A DNA stretch of 34,275 nt from Ceratorhiza oryzae-sativae (lineage: Eukaryota; Basidiomycota; Agaricomycetes; Cantharellales; Ceratobasidiaceae). Position numbers and translations under genes: made by a program. Within the stretch, counting starts at the first letter, position 1, and each line of letters starts with the position of its first letter. The stretch is from the NCBI GenBank assembly GCA_030998015.1, contig JARWMV010000152.1:1-34275 (forward strand), in the 5' to 3' direction. Below are positions 8,017 through 17,026 of this stretch, one piece after another. Under the pieces are notes generated by a model. The model did no database searches. It saw nothing but the letters and a program-made list of their open reading frames with translations, and was not told the origin of the DNA.

Positions 8017-8729
8017 AATTTATATTTTTTATTTTATTCTTTTTGTGCGTCCTAAATTGCACTCTGACCCGATATAGTTAAGATCGAATCATTGTCAACC
8101 ACACGAAAGATGAGGCTGCCCTAGCCTGAAGCATGAGGCCGCATGCTAGTTAACGCTTTATTTTGGGGTTTCCAGACATGAACAAAAAAAAGTAATAAAA
8201 CCTCGTTCCTTTTGATGGGAACGACGTAGTAGAGGTTGCTACCGAAGGGAGTTTGGTATTCACAACTCCTATAACCCAAATTTAACTTAGGGACCTACGC
8301 TACCGTGCTTGGTGGTGGAATCTCCAAGCGCAGTAAGTCTTCCAGGATGGAGATTAATCTTCATCTCTCCCTCCACAGTACTGACATAGTCAGTATTGGA
8401 TAACCCTGGGGAAATTAGCCGTTCGGCAACGTCCTGATGGGTCCCTCAGGACTCCTCCCAACCACGATAAGTCCCCTAGCTGGGCCGGCTCCTCAAAGTC
8501 CATACGGCGGCGGGGTAGTTGCCATAATCTTGCCCCACCGCGCTCTTTGATCGCCCGAAGGGCGGCCTAAGCGCGGTGGCAGGACGGCAATGGGTGCTGC
8601 CCAACCCCGCCCCGCCTTAGTATTCAGGGGGGGGGAAATAAGGCGCGCTGAATCCCGGAAAACATGTTTTCCGGGATTCCTGGTCTTATCGGAGTCTGTG
8701 TCTAAATTTAGGGGCTTGACAATCCCATC
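8017..8729. other. nad4L upstream region, no gene recognised
   Basis: 8017-8100 is an AT-rich leader. 8100-8700 holds moderately GC-rich sequence without recognisable coding; small parts resemble 9836-9900 (TGGTGGTGGAATC) and 25160-25220 (CTTCCAGGATGGAGATTAA). 8520-8640 contains GATCGCCCGAAGGGCGG-type hairpins. Confidence 0.4.
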
Positions 8730-8801
8730 GGGTCCTATCGGAATCGAACCGATATAATCCTAAGTGACGCTTAGGGGCTTTACCTATTAAGCTAACAACC
8801 C
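8730..8801 (-). tRNA. trnD: tRNA-Asp (GUC)
   Basis: A 72-nt cloverleaf on the minus strand: acceptor GGGTTGT/AGGACCC with one G-G mismatch, D stem GCTT/AAGC, anticodon stem CCTAA/TTAGG with loop GCGTCAC, and T arm ATCGG-TTCGATT-CCGAT. The central triplet GTC gives Asp. The base before the anticodon is C, not the near-universal T33, which is odd. CCA is not encoded. It lies about 700 bp upstream of nad4L on the same strand. Confidence 0.75.
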
Positions 8802-8925
8802 TTATGTTTGAACTTTATACTTTCCTTTTCACCACCGCCCCATCCCTATGTCAAGTTAGCCCGACACAGGCGGCATAGTCCCTGCCTGCGTAATATTGTA
8901 CTTGACCCGTAGCCTCTTCCCGTCC

Positions 8926-9330
8926 TCGCCCCCACAAATTGATGTCCGCCGGCGTTAGAGGGAATCCTAAAGATTCCCTCGTAGAAAATGACGACCGTTC
9001 GTCATTTTCAGCCGGCGGCTAAATATCGATATTATGCCGCGCACTAGCAATCGCAAACGGTTGCGATTGCTCACGTTGGTTGGTGGGACAAGTCCCACCA
9101 GCAACTAACGCGCGCGGGCCTACGCAAAGCATCACCCCGCTAATCGATACCCCTGCCAAGACGTGCGCTAAAGCGCAGTTCTCTAGGCAGGGTGTAGATT
9201 TGCCTTCGCAAATCATCGATTAGTTGAGCCCTCCGCGCTTAGGCCGCCCTGCGGGCGATCAAAGAGCGCGGAGGGATTTGTAAGGAGCGTTCAGCGCTTA
9301 GGCCGCGCCTAAAGGCGCGATCAAAGAGCG
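8926..9330 (-). repeat. Compound repeat, copy 1 of 3
   Basis: Same order as 13065-13519, read on the minus strand, with the short A form. The block 9331-9500 beyond it is a chain of C-tract hairpins including a run of 13 or more C near 9408. Confidence 0.85.
8946..9117 (-). repeat. A element without 50-bp insert, in a threefold compound repeat
   Basis: Flanked by ACAAATTGATGT and CCTACGCAAAGCATCACC. The same flanks surround the copies at 13278-13499 and 24721-24942, which carry an extra 50-bp palindrome; this one does not. Confidence 0.95.
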
Positions 9331-9539
9331 GTGCCCAACTCCTGCCCCCCAAACATGTGCAGCTACGCTGCATTGTTTGAGGGGCATACGCCCCCCAATA
9401 AGGTAATGGCCCCCCCCCCCCAATACGTTGGCCCGTAGGGCGTGCCTTACAGGCTTGGTAACGCATTGGGAGGCCATTGCCTTGTTGGGGGTCTACGATA
9501 AGTATTCTTATCGTGGTTGGGTCACGGTTGGGGTATAGG

Positions 9540-10158
9540 GGGTAGGGCCTCACCTGATTCCCAGGCGGGATAGATCAAAGCTGCTCTCATGCATTATTTT
9601 GATCATGATGGAGTTACGCGGTATTGCCCAGCTCCCCGCCTTCGGAAATTGACGTCTGCAAAAAAGTCAGTTGGTCTGACCAGATCAACTTCCGTCAATT
9701 ATCCTTCGACTGGGCCCAGTGTACTCTAAATAGGGTTGGAAAGGGAAGGCTCACGTTCGATCGATCGCGGCTCTATTTAACAGATATAAGATCATTCACC
9801 CAATACCCGCCTTTATTCATAATCCCTAATTTCCCAGTCAGCAGGCTGACTGTGCTACCGCGCTTGGTGGTGGAATCACCACCAAATGGCCCCCTTTGCC
9901 CGTAACTCCGCGCCCCATAATGGAGAATAACCTCCAACCCGGTAGCCTTTGGTAGATTCAATTTATTAGAAATAGTCTCATCACGGATAAAGATAATTTA
10001 CATTCTGGATATCTCTGATGGTAAAAAGATAAAAAGGCCAGGCAGTAGGTGATTTCCATCCGTTTTTCCTGCTGAACATCTGTGATGGTCTGTAAGAAAA
10101 ATGAACGAAAAATGCATAGGCCGTGCGTGAAGATAAATGTAGAGCTCATCTAAAATTA
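9540..10158. other. No gene recognised
   Basis: Unique-looking, moderately GC-rich sequence with the 61-bp hairpin repeat at 9644. Short minus-strand open stretches (9958-10204) show no known domain. Confidence 0.3.
9644..9704 (+). repeat. 61-bp hairpin repeat, copy 1
   Basis: AATTGACG...CGTCAATT outer arms around CAGTTGGTCTGACCAG. Second copy at 26824-26884. Confidence 0.7.
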
Positions 10159-10236
10159 GTCTGGCCTCTATCTCGGTCAACATCGTTCCGTGGTTTGCTT
10201 CCATGCAAGATTTATAAAATCTTGCTGGACCTGTAT

Positions 10237-10458
10237 CCGCCGGCGTTAGAGGGAATCCTCAGATGAGGTAGCCTTGACCATGAGTCTCATGGTCCAGGCT
10301 ACCTCCCATAAAGATTCCCTCGTAGAAAATGACGACCGTTCGTCATTTTCAGCCGGCGGCTAAATATCGATATTATGCCGCGCACTAGCAATCGCAAACG
10401 GTTGCGATTGCTCACGTTGGTTGGTGGGACAAGTCCCACCAGCAACTAACGCGCGCGG
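10237..10458 (-). repeat. A element with 50-bp palindrome insert
   Basis: 222-bp form; inside the 826-bp inverted repeat shared with 18847-19672. Confidence 0.95.
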
Positions 10459-10669
10459 GCCCCCGCTCTATCGGCTAAAATCTTAGGTGTAACCCAAGAT
10501 TTCAGCCGCCCTGCCTAGAGAACTGCGCTTTAGCGCACGTCTTGGCAGGGGTAATAAAGCGGAGGGTCAACGACCCGTGGGCATTGTTAACGAGGCCGCG
10601 TTCGCGGCGAGCCGCGCGCACGCCAGGGCCGCCTTGGCAAGCCAAGGCGTTCGCAGGCGTGCACGGGTC
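10459..10669 (-). repeat. B/C compound element
   Basis: Between the two A elements of the 826-bp inverted repeat; same organisation as 4604-4813. Confidence 0.85.
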
Positions 10670-10841
10670 CCGCCGGCGTTAGAGGGAATCCTAAAGATTC
10701 CCTCGTAGAAAATGACGACCGTTCGTCATTTTCAGCCGGCGGCTAAATATCGATATTATGCCGCGCACTAGCAATCGCAAACGGTTGCGATTGCTCACGT
10801 TGGTTGGTGGGACAAGTCCCACCAGCAACTAACGCGCGCGG
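10670..10841 (-). repeat. A element
   Basis: 172-bp form between a B element and the TTGTTGCACG hairpin unit, within the 826-bp inverted repeat. Confidence 0.95.
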
Positions 10842-10974
10842 ACGCTAAACCACGGTTCGACTCAAGCTTCGGAGCCGTCTGTGTACGGCTTAAGCCGCAC
10901 ACAGACGTCTCCTCTACAAGCGTGAAATTGTTGCACGTACGTGCAACAACTTCAGAGTAGTTGACACGAGATAG

Positions 10975-11157
10975 GGTAGGGGAATTACTTTTTTCTTATC
11001 AGAATAAAAAAGACAATAAAGTTCATTAAAACAAGGTAATGCCATAGTGTTAAAACTTACCCGATTGTACACCCTGTTCTTATGTCAGGCAATCGGTTAG
11101 AGGTTGTTGGAGCTGACAAGCAATAATTTTTGTATAAAACATACAAATGAAAAAGGT
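10975..11157 (-). pseudogene. LAGLIDADG_2 middle fragment
   Basis: Reads FHLYVLYKNYCLSAPTTSNR, then LPDIRTG; after a frame slip SFNTMALPCFNELYCLFYSD and KKKVIP. This is the central part of the same family as 20649-21870. It is bounded by an A element on one side (11158) and by the 826-bp inverted repeat (ends 10984) on the other. A remnant only. Confidence 0.65.
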
Positions 11158-11329
11158 CCGCGCGCGTTAGTTGCTGGTGGGACTTGTCCCACCAACCAAC
11201 GTGAGCAATCGCAACCGTTTGCGATTGCTAGTGCGCGGCATAATATCGATATTTAGCCGCCGGCTGAAAATGACGAACGGTCGTCATTTTCTACGAGGGA
11301 ATCTTTAGGATTCCCTCTAACGCCGGCGG
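11158..11329 (+). repeat. A element next to HEG fragment
   Basis: Cuts the LAGLIDADG fragment at 10975-11157 on its upstream side; a B element follows at once. Confidence 0.95.
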
Positions 11330-11330
11330 G

Positions 11331-11580
11331 ACCCGTGCACGCCTGCGAACGCCTTGGCTTAAGCCAAGCAAGCTTGGCTCATATTGACCTTAAGGTCAAT
11401 GTAAGCCAAGGCGGCCCTGGCGTGCGCGCGGCGTCTGATTCCGAGGTACCCTGGAACTGAAAGTTCCAGGGTACCTCGCAATACCTCGCCGCGAACGCGG
11501 CCTCGATAACCATACCCACGGGTCAACAGCATGTATTTATATATAAATACAATGCTGGTTGACCCTAAGCGGGGGTATGA
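11331..11580 (+). repeat. B element, long form
   Basis: Directly follows an A element; ends in the GCGGGGGTATGA tail. Confidence 0.85.
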
Positions 11581-11681
11581 ATAATTCCTTGTTCAAATCT
11601 CAAAATTACATTAGCATTTTTCCCTCTGGGGCCATCATCCCTTTCGGGCCCTTCGGGGCATGTGATGATGAATGGCAGTTG

Positions 11682-11788
11682 ACCCCCCAAACTGATGCAG
11701 CTATGCTGCATTGTTTGGGGGGGTAATGGCACTCCCAATACGCTGGCCCGTAGGGCGTGCCTTACAGGCTTGGTAACGCATTGGGAGG
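11682..11788. mobile_element. C-tract hairpin pair, flanked by CAGTTG/CCGTTG
   Basis: 107-bp insert; flanks at 11676-11681 and 11789-11794 match at 5 of 6. Lies in the extended C-terminus of the HEG fragment 11740-12106. Confidence 0.6.
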
Positions 11789-12106
11789 CCGTTGCTTTTC
11801 GCATATGGAGTTCTGGCTAGGAGGGGATTTAAGCCAATTTTGTATTTCATCATGGGGTTCATCTCAGTAGCCAACAATTCTTGTAACACAGAAATTGAAT
11901 AAGCGGGTATTATGATTACATAACCCCGCCGGGAGCCGGCGGATACGCGGCCTCCAGTAGCTAGAGGTATTGCGAGGTAGCCTGGACCCCCGAGGTTCCA
12001 GGCTACCTCGGAATCAAAGTCCTTATGGCCGCGGGTTTGTTTAAGTAACATTTTAACCCGAACTTATCATTTAAGACAGTAACTAAAAGAGTTACTTCTT
12101 CTTTCT
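11740..12106 (-). pseudogene. LAGLIDADG_2 C-terminal fragment
   Basis: Reads EEVTLLVTVLNDKFGLKCYL (12104-12030), is interrupted by a palindrome block (11935-12030), then continues YVIIIPAYSISVLQELL and NPMMKYKIGL (11925-11830), the family's C-terminus. Unlike its relatives it does not stop after KIGL but runs on NPLLARTPYAKSN into a C-tract hairpin pair (11682-11788) flanked by CAGTTG/CCGTTG. Confidence 0.65.
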
Positions 12107-12320
12107 AACGCGCTCTTTGATCGCCCGAAGGGCGGCCTGAGCGGGGGGCTCGTCTTGTGGCGCGCATTGCAATCATTGGGGAGCAGCTGAAAGGGAAGAG
12201 AGAGAACTCCTACCCTAACCCTGTCGTCAGCGTGTACAAGTACACGCTGCTAGGGAACCTCTTCCCCTCCGCGCTCTTTGATCGCCCGCAGGGCGGCCTA
12301 AGCGCGGAGGGCTAGAGGAT

Positions 12321-12472
12321 GCCCGTAGACCCCCAATGATGCAATTAGGGGCCACTTAAAATAGCAAAGCTATTTTAGAGGCCCCGTAATTGCTTCATTT
12401 GGGGGGTGGATGCCCCCCAAACAATGCAGCGTAGCTGCACATGTTTGGGGGGCACTAGGGCCCAAAACCACC
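12321..12472 (+). repeat. 152-bp nested hairpin repeat, copy 1
   Basis: GCCCGTAGACCCCCAATGATG opening, an inner TTAGGGGCC/GGCCCCGTAA stem with AAAATAGC/GCTATTTT, then the C-tract hairpin with GCAGC/GCTGC, ending GGGCCCAAAACCACC. Copies at 18223-18374 and 31187-31338. Confidence 0.85.
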
Positions 12473-12726
12473 GTAAAGGTGCATTCGGTCGTCCCCAGCG
12501 CGGCGGGCGTCTGATTCCGAGGTACCCTGGAACTTAAAGTTCCAGGGTACCTCGCAATACCTCGCCGAGAATCGATGATTTGCCCTGGCAAATCTACATC
12601 GATTCTCGAGGGTAATAATAGAGGAGATATTCGAAGAGAAGGTAGCACATTGGCTAACATATTTACAATGTTACAAGCAAAAAGCATTATTGTTGTTTTC
12701 ATCTCTTTTATTTTATTCTCCGCACA

Positions 12727-12902
12727 TTAATTTACTAAAATAGTATTAAAGCTCACAAATCCTACGATCCACCATGGGTTTGGTAAAACTATGCTTGTGT
12801 ATTTAATTACAGGAGTTAAAATTAATTCAAGTAACGCACCGTAGATAGATGTGACTGATTCTAATGTTTCAGCTTCTAAGGGTCTATTTAAACAATCCGT
12901 CG
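12727..12902 (-). pseudogene. LAGLIDADG_1-like fragment, paralogue of 15750-15995
   Basis: Reads LNRPLEAETLESVTSIYG, then LILTPVIKYTSIVLPNPWWI-VGFVS before ending FNTILVN-stop. It aligns without gaps to the pieces at 15995-15929 and 15828-15750 but lacks the hairpin pair that splits those (it reads GALLELILTP across that point). This supports the hairpin pair as an insertion. It is bordered upstream by a repeat starting GACCCCCAATGATTGC (12907). Confidence 0.6.
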
Positions 12903-13064
12903 CCGGTGACCCCCAATGATTGCAATGCGCGCCACAAAACTTGTGGCGCCAGCGCGGCCGGCGTCTGATTCCGACGGAATCAGACGCCGCGCGCACGCCA
13001 GGGCCGCCTTGGCTTAAGCCAGGGCGTTCGCAGGCGTGCTCGGGTCAAAAAGCTATTTCTCTAA

Positions 13065-13519
13065 CGCTCTTTGATCGCGCCTTTAGGCGCGGCCTAAGCG
13101 CTGAACGCTCCTTACAAATCCCTCCGCGCTCTTTGATCGCCCGCAGGGCGGCCTAAGCGCGGAGGGCTCAACTAATCGATGATTTGCGAAGGCAAATCTA
13201 CACCCTGCCTAGAGAACTGCGCTTTAGCGCACGTCTTGGCAGGGGTATCGATTAGCGGGGTGATGCTTTGCGTAGGCCCGCGCGCGTTAGTTGCTGGTGG
13301 GACTTGTCCCACCAACCAACGTGAGCAATCGCAACCGTTTGCGATTGCTAGTGCGCGGCATAATATCGATATTTAGCCGCCGGCTGAAAATGACGAACGG
13401 TCGTCATTTTCTACGAGGGAATCTTTATGGGAGGTAGCCTGGACCATGAGACTCATGGTCAAGGCTACCTCATCTGAGGATTCCCTCTAACGCCGGCGGA
13501 CATCAATTTGTAGGGGCGA
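13065..13519 (+). repeat. Compound repeat, copy 2 of 3
   Basis: Order: GATCGCGCCTTTAGGCGCGG hairpin, GATCGCCCGCAGGGCGG hairpin, TAATCGATGATTTGC hairpin with C inside, CGTAGGC, A (222 bp), ACATCAATTTGTAGG. Others: 8926-9330 (minus, A of 172 bp) and 24508-24962 (plus, A of 222 bp). Confidence 0.85.
13278..13499 (+). repeat. A element with 50-bp palindrome insert
   Basis: 222-bp form in the second copy of the threefold compound repeat. Confidence 0.95.
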
Positions 13520-14025
13520 GGATAGAAGTTAGCAGAGGATATAAATCAAACGCCCGCCTACTGCCCCCCAAACATGTGCAGCTACGCTGCATTGTTTGAG
13601 GGGCATCCTTAGGAGTCCCCTGCCGCCCACGGCCGCTTTAGCGATCTACCGGCAAAAAGTCCTAGGTATAATTAATTGTACCTAGGCTTTTTGCAGGGGA
13701 GTTTACTTCTTCTTTCTAACGCGCTCTTTTATCGCCCGAAGGGCGGCCTAAGCGCTGAGATCTCCTACCCTAACCCTGTCGTCAGCGTGTACAAGTACAC
13801 GCTGCTAGGGAACCTCTTCCCCTCCGCGCTCTTTGATCGCCCGCAGGGCGGCCTAAGCGCGGAGGGCTCCCACTAATCGATGATTTGCGAAGGCAAATCT
13901 ACACCCTGCCTAGAGAACTGCGCTTTAGCGCACGTCTTGGCAGGGGTATCGATTAGCGGGGGCCTGTAAGGGAAGAGTCCGATTTGGCGCAAATCGGGGG
14001 TCAAGAATCGGTGCTTTGCGAAGGC

Positions 14026-14197
14026 CCGCGCGCGTTAGTTGCTGGTGGGACTTGTCCCACCAACCAACGTGAGCAATCGCAACCGTTTGCGATTGCTAGT
14101 GCGCGGCATAATATCGATATTTAGCCGCCGGCTGAAAATGACGAACGGTCGTCATTTTCTACGAGGGAATCTTTAGGATTCCCTCTAACGCCGGCGG
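14026..14197 (+). repeat. A element truncating a HEG
   Basis: Ends the LAGLIDADG gene at 14198-14728 after FTFPTESTP; no continuation of that gene is found on the other side. Confidence 0.95.
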
Positions 14198-14728
14198 GCG
14201 TCGATTCTGTGGGGAAAGTAAATGATTCTGTACAAAGAGTAACTCTTTGACTTGATTTACAAAAACTACCATCGTCGCATAGCCAATAAGCTAAAGATAT
14301 AGGAGTAAGTAGATCACTTACCCGTGCCCGCCTACGATCGCAGCTATAAGCTGCGGCCCTGGCGTGCGCGGGTCATATAACTCATTAAAGCAAGGTAATG
14401 CACAGGTTGTAAATGTGACTCTAGCATAGATTTTACCGGTTCGTTTATCAGGAAGTCGATTACTTGTTTGGGGGGCTGATTGACAGTAACTTTTAAATAA
14501 ATCGTAGAGATGGAAAAGATAAGTCTCATGAACAAGTCCCTGTTCGAAGCATAAACACGCATTTACACTTCTTTTTTGTTTTCGAGCATAAAGGTCTCCC
14601 AATAGTAGACCAACCAATATGGCCTTTAAATCAGCAGATAAAGAAAAAAGTGATCGTTCTTCTTTTGTCATAATTTTTCGGCTAAGAGGAGAAAAAGTGT
14701 GAAATTGTGATTTTGTAATATTTCTCAT
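14198..14728 (-). pseudogene. LAGLIDADG_2 endonuclease gene, truncated and interrupted
   Basis: Begins MRNITKSQF with the usual basic N-terminus, then LKAILVGLLLGD (first LAGLIDADG helix), ARKQKRSVNACLCFEQG, HLYDLFKSYCQSAPQTSN, TGKIYARVTF and ALPCFNELYD up to about 14376. A 54-bp GC-rich hairpin (14323-14376, ACCCGTG...GCGCGGGT) has replaced some codons. The gene resumes SDLLTPISLAYWLCDDGSF (second motif) and runs to FTFPTESTP, where an A element at 14197 ends it. The last 50-60 residues normal for the family are gone. Confidence 0.8.
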
Positions 14729-14796
14729 TTAAAAATTAAAAAGGTGAAAACACGAGTTATGTTGTTTTGAATACCCTATTTGCCACACAATTTATG

Positions 14797-15018
14797 ACCC
14801 GTGCACGCCTGCGAACGCCTTGGCTTAAGCCAAGGCGGCCCTGGCGTGCGCGCGGCGTCTGATTCCTAGGTACCCTGGAACTGAAAGTTCCAGGGTACCT
14901 CGCAATACCTCGCCGCGAACGCGGCCTCGATAACCATACCCACGGGTCGTTGACCCTCCGCTTATCGGCTGAAATCTTGGGTTACACCTAAGATTTCAGC
15001 CGATAAGCGGGGGTATGA
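14797..15018 (+). repeat. B element, variant tail
   Basis: Same front as other long forms, but the tail is the uninterrupted hairpin CCGCTTATCGGCTGAAATC...GATAAGCGG, which in other copies is split by C. Confidence 0.85.
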
Positions 15019-15375
15019 TTCAGGCGATTATAGGACTCAAAACTTTCTTCAAATTTTAGGAATCTGACCTAACTTTGGAATCGTCTACATCTCTATACGG
15101 AGAACAATAGAATCCAAAGGTCCGGTTTCTTCCATATCTGGATAGAAGTAAAGCTCAAATCGACTTCCCGGCTGAGGAGTCCATCACTGGAGCCCTCGGA
15201 GACAGAAAGACCAATCTTGGAACCCCGGACCTAAAAGTTGGCTTGTCTTCCTAAATGGATATTTATCATTAGGAGACAACTCAGAAATAAACTTTTAAAA
15301 AAAGTTAGCCTCGTAACTAAGATTAGTTTCAAATAATTTATTTTTAAGGATAAAAACTTGAATTACTATTTCTAC
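15019..15375. other. No gene recognised
   Basis: About 350 bp free of the common repeats, bounded by a B element and a GTCTGTGGTCTTGTTCC repeat (15377, also 17761). No coding frame or RNA fold was recognised on either strand. Confidence 0.3.
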
Positions 15376-15828
15376 CTCGTCTGTGGTCTTGTTCCAGGAA
15401 CACGACCGCAGACTTCTGCCCCCCAAACATGTGCAGCTACGCTGCCCGGAGCCTGTGGGCGGCTAAAGCCGCCCACAGTCGAGGTTATCATTTTCCAGAA
15501 ACAAACCCGGAGATCCACATAGGATAAGGTATATTTCCATCTGGACCACCATGCAACTGGACCACCATGCAACTGGACCAGTTGAAACCATACTCTGGTC
15601 TCTCTACTGACCCCCAAACATGTGCAGCTACGCTGCATTGTTTGAGGGGCAGTAGCCCCCCAATAATGTAATCATTGGGGGTCTACAGGGACAACATTTG
15701 TGAACGCTATTTTCAATTCTTCAGGCAAACCTTTATTTAGATTGTCCGGATATAAACCCAATAACCCACCAAGGACTTGGAATAGTTACACTAGAATACT
15801 TTACAACAGGCGGTAAGATTAACAATGA

Positions 15829-15922
15829 CCTCCCAATGCGTTACCAAGCCTGTAAGGCCAACGTATTGGGAGGGCCATTACCCCCCCAAACAATGCAGCA
15901 TAGCTGCATCAGTTTGGGGGGT
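15829..15922. mobile_element. C-tract hairpin pair in HEG, flanked by CAATGA/CAATGG
   Basis: 94-bp insert with 5/6 matching flanks at 15823-15828 and 15923-15928. The paralogue at 12727-12902 reads straight across this point. Confidence 0.75.
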
Positions 15923-15995
15923 CAATGGTAGTTTTCCGTAAATCCCTGTGATAGAGTTTAATGTCTCGGGTTCTAATGGTCTGTTAAGATAGTTT

Positions 15996-16167
15996 CCGCG
16001 CGCGTTAGTTGCTGGTGGGACTTGTCCCACCAACCAACGTGAGCAATCGCAACCGTTTGCGATTGCTAGTGCGCGGCATAATATCGATATTTAGCCGCCG
16101 GCTGAAAATGACGAACGGTCGTCATTTTCTACGAGGGAATCTTTAGGATTCCCTCTAACGCCGGCGG
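15996..16167 (+). repeat. A element in the nad6-linked HEG
   Basis: Adjacent to a B element; both together separate MRAV from NYLNRPLE in the broken gene. Confidence 0.95.
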
Positions 16168-16168
16168 G

Positions 16169-16418
16169 ACCCGTGCACGCCTGCGAACGCCTTGGCTTAA
16201 GCCAAGCAAGCTTGGCTCATATTGACCTTAAGGTCAATGTAAGCCAAGGCGGCCCTGGCGTGCGCGCGGCGTCTGATTCCGAGGTACCCTGGAACTTAAA
16301 GTTCCAGGGTACCTCGCAATACCTCGCCGCGAACGCGGCCTCGATATCCATACCCACGGGTCAACAGCATGTATTTATATATAAATACAATGCTGGTTGA
16401 CCCTAAGCGGGGGTATGA
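16169..16418 (+). repeat. B element, long form
   Basis: Follows an A element; interrupts the nad6-linked HEG right after MRAV. Confidence 0.85.
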
Positions 16419-16452
16419 AACAGCTCTCATGAAACCTTCCACAGAAAGATGT

Positions 16453-16624
16453 CCGCGCGCGTTAGTTGCTGGTGGGACTTGTCCCACCAACCAACGTGAG
16501 CAATCGCAACCGTTTGCGATTGCTAGTGCGCGGCATAATATCGATATTTAGCCGCCGGCTGAAAATGACGAACGGTCGTCATTTTCTACGAGGGAATCTT
16601 TAGGATTCCCTCTAACGCCGGCGG
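16453..16624 (+). repeat. A element interrupting the nad6-fused HEG
   Basis: Inserted between IVFDMFC and HLSVEGFMRAV. Provides the TAG that ends the fused frame. Confidence 0.95.
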
Positions 16625-17026
16625 ACAGAACATATCAAAAACAATTAAAAATATAAAGAAACTATTTCTTTTTGAGGTCAATAAAGGGAATAGTTTAAAA
16701 TGTTGAACAATAATTTCGAGATCCCTTTTAGAATATACAGCATAATACGCGTCTTTACTTCTTAAAGTGACTGTACCTACCCCAAAGAATTCTTTTAAAC
16801 TGACAAGTAGATCATACTCTCTAGCATGCATGTGAAGACAAAATTGGGGTTTTAGTTCGAAACCTAGTTTTCTCCCACTTTTTTTTGTAATAGTGAAACC
16901 AAAATAGCCCTCAGCATCCACTAGACCTGTAACAGCCCAAGGATCTAATTTACCCGAGTAAGAAGATGTATGGTAAGAAGCTCTATTACCGGAGTTGAGC
17001 CCAAGATTATGTTTAACTGATCTTGT
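16586..17026 (-). pseudogene. LAGLIDADG_1 endonuclease fused in frame to nad6, cut by A element
   Basis: Same frame as nad6, separated from it only by one TGA. A linker (SVKHNLGLNSGNRASYHTSS) leads to KLDPWAVTGLVDAEGYFGFT, the first catalytic LAGLIDADG helix, followed by the domain's beta-strand part (GFELKPQFCLHMH, LVSLKEFFGVG, YAVYSKRDLEIIVQHF). At 16624 it hits an A element and stops at a TAG inside it (16588-16586). With TGA as Trp the nad6-HEG product would be about 372 residues. Its continuation (HLSVEGFMRAV) is found beyond the A element at 16452-16416. Confidence 0.75.

Larger units (their letters stand above)
10159..10984 (-). repeat. 826-bp inverted repeat, minus arm
   Basis: Pairs base for base with 18847-19672 (coordinates sum to 29831); no mismatch found on reading. 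Contains hairpin, 222-bp A, B/C, 172-bp A and TTGTTGCACG units. Confidence 0.85.
15680..16452 (-). pseudogene. Broken C-terminal part of the nad6-linked LAGLIDADG gene
   Basis: On the minus strand: HLSVEGFMRAV (16452-16418), a B element (16169-16418) and an A element (15996-16167), then NYLNRPLEPETLNSITGIYG-KLP (15995-15929). A C-tract hairpin pair follows (15829-15922), flanked by CAATGA/CAATGG, then LILPPVVKYSSVTIPSPWWV-IGFISG (15828-15750), whose PWW-GF-SG resembles a second LAGLIDADG helix. An overlapping frame then reads LNKGLPEELKIAFTNVVPV, a typical LAGLIDADG_1 linker, in an order that suggests rearrangement. A relative of the NRPLE...PWW part lies at 12727-12902. Confidence 0.6.

Noticed and set aside
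8830..8890. Additional tRNA near tRNA-Asp
   Set aside because: No cloverleaf; the sequence instead matches a diverged repeat at 24328.
13179..13376. Open frames such as MICEGKSTPCLENC at 13179, 24622 and 9216 (minus)
   Set aside because: They run entirely through the TAATCGATG/C hairpin and the A element; identical frames recur wherever these repeats are joined.
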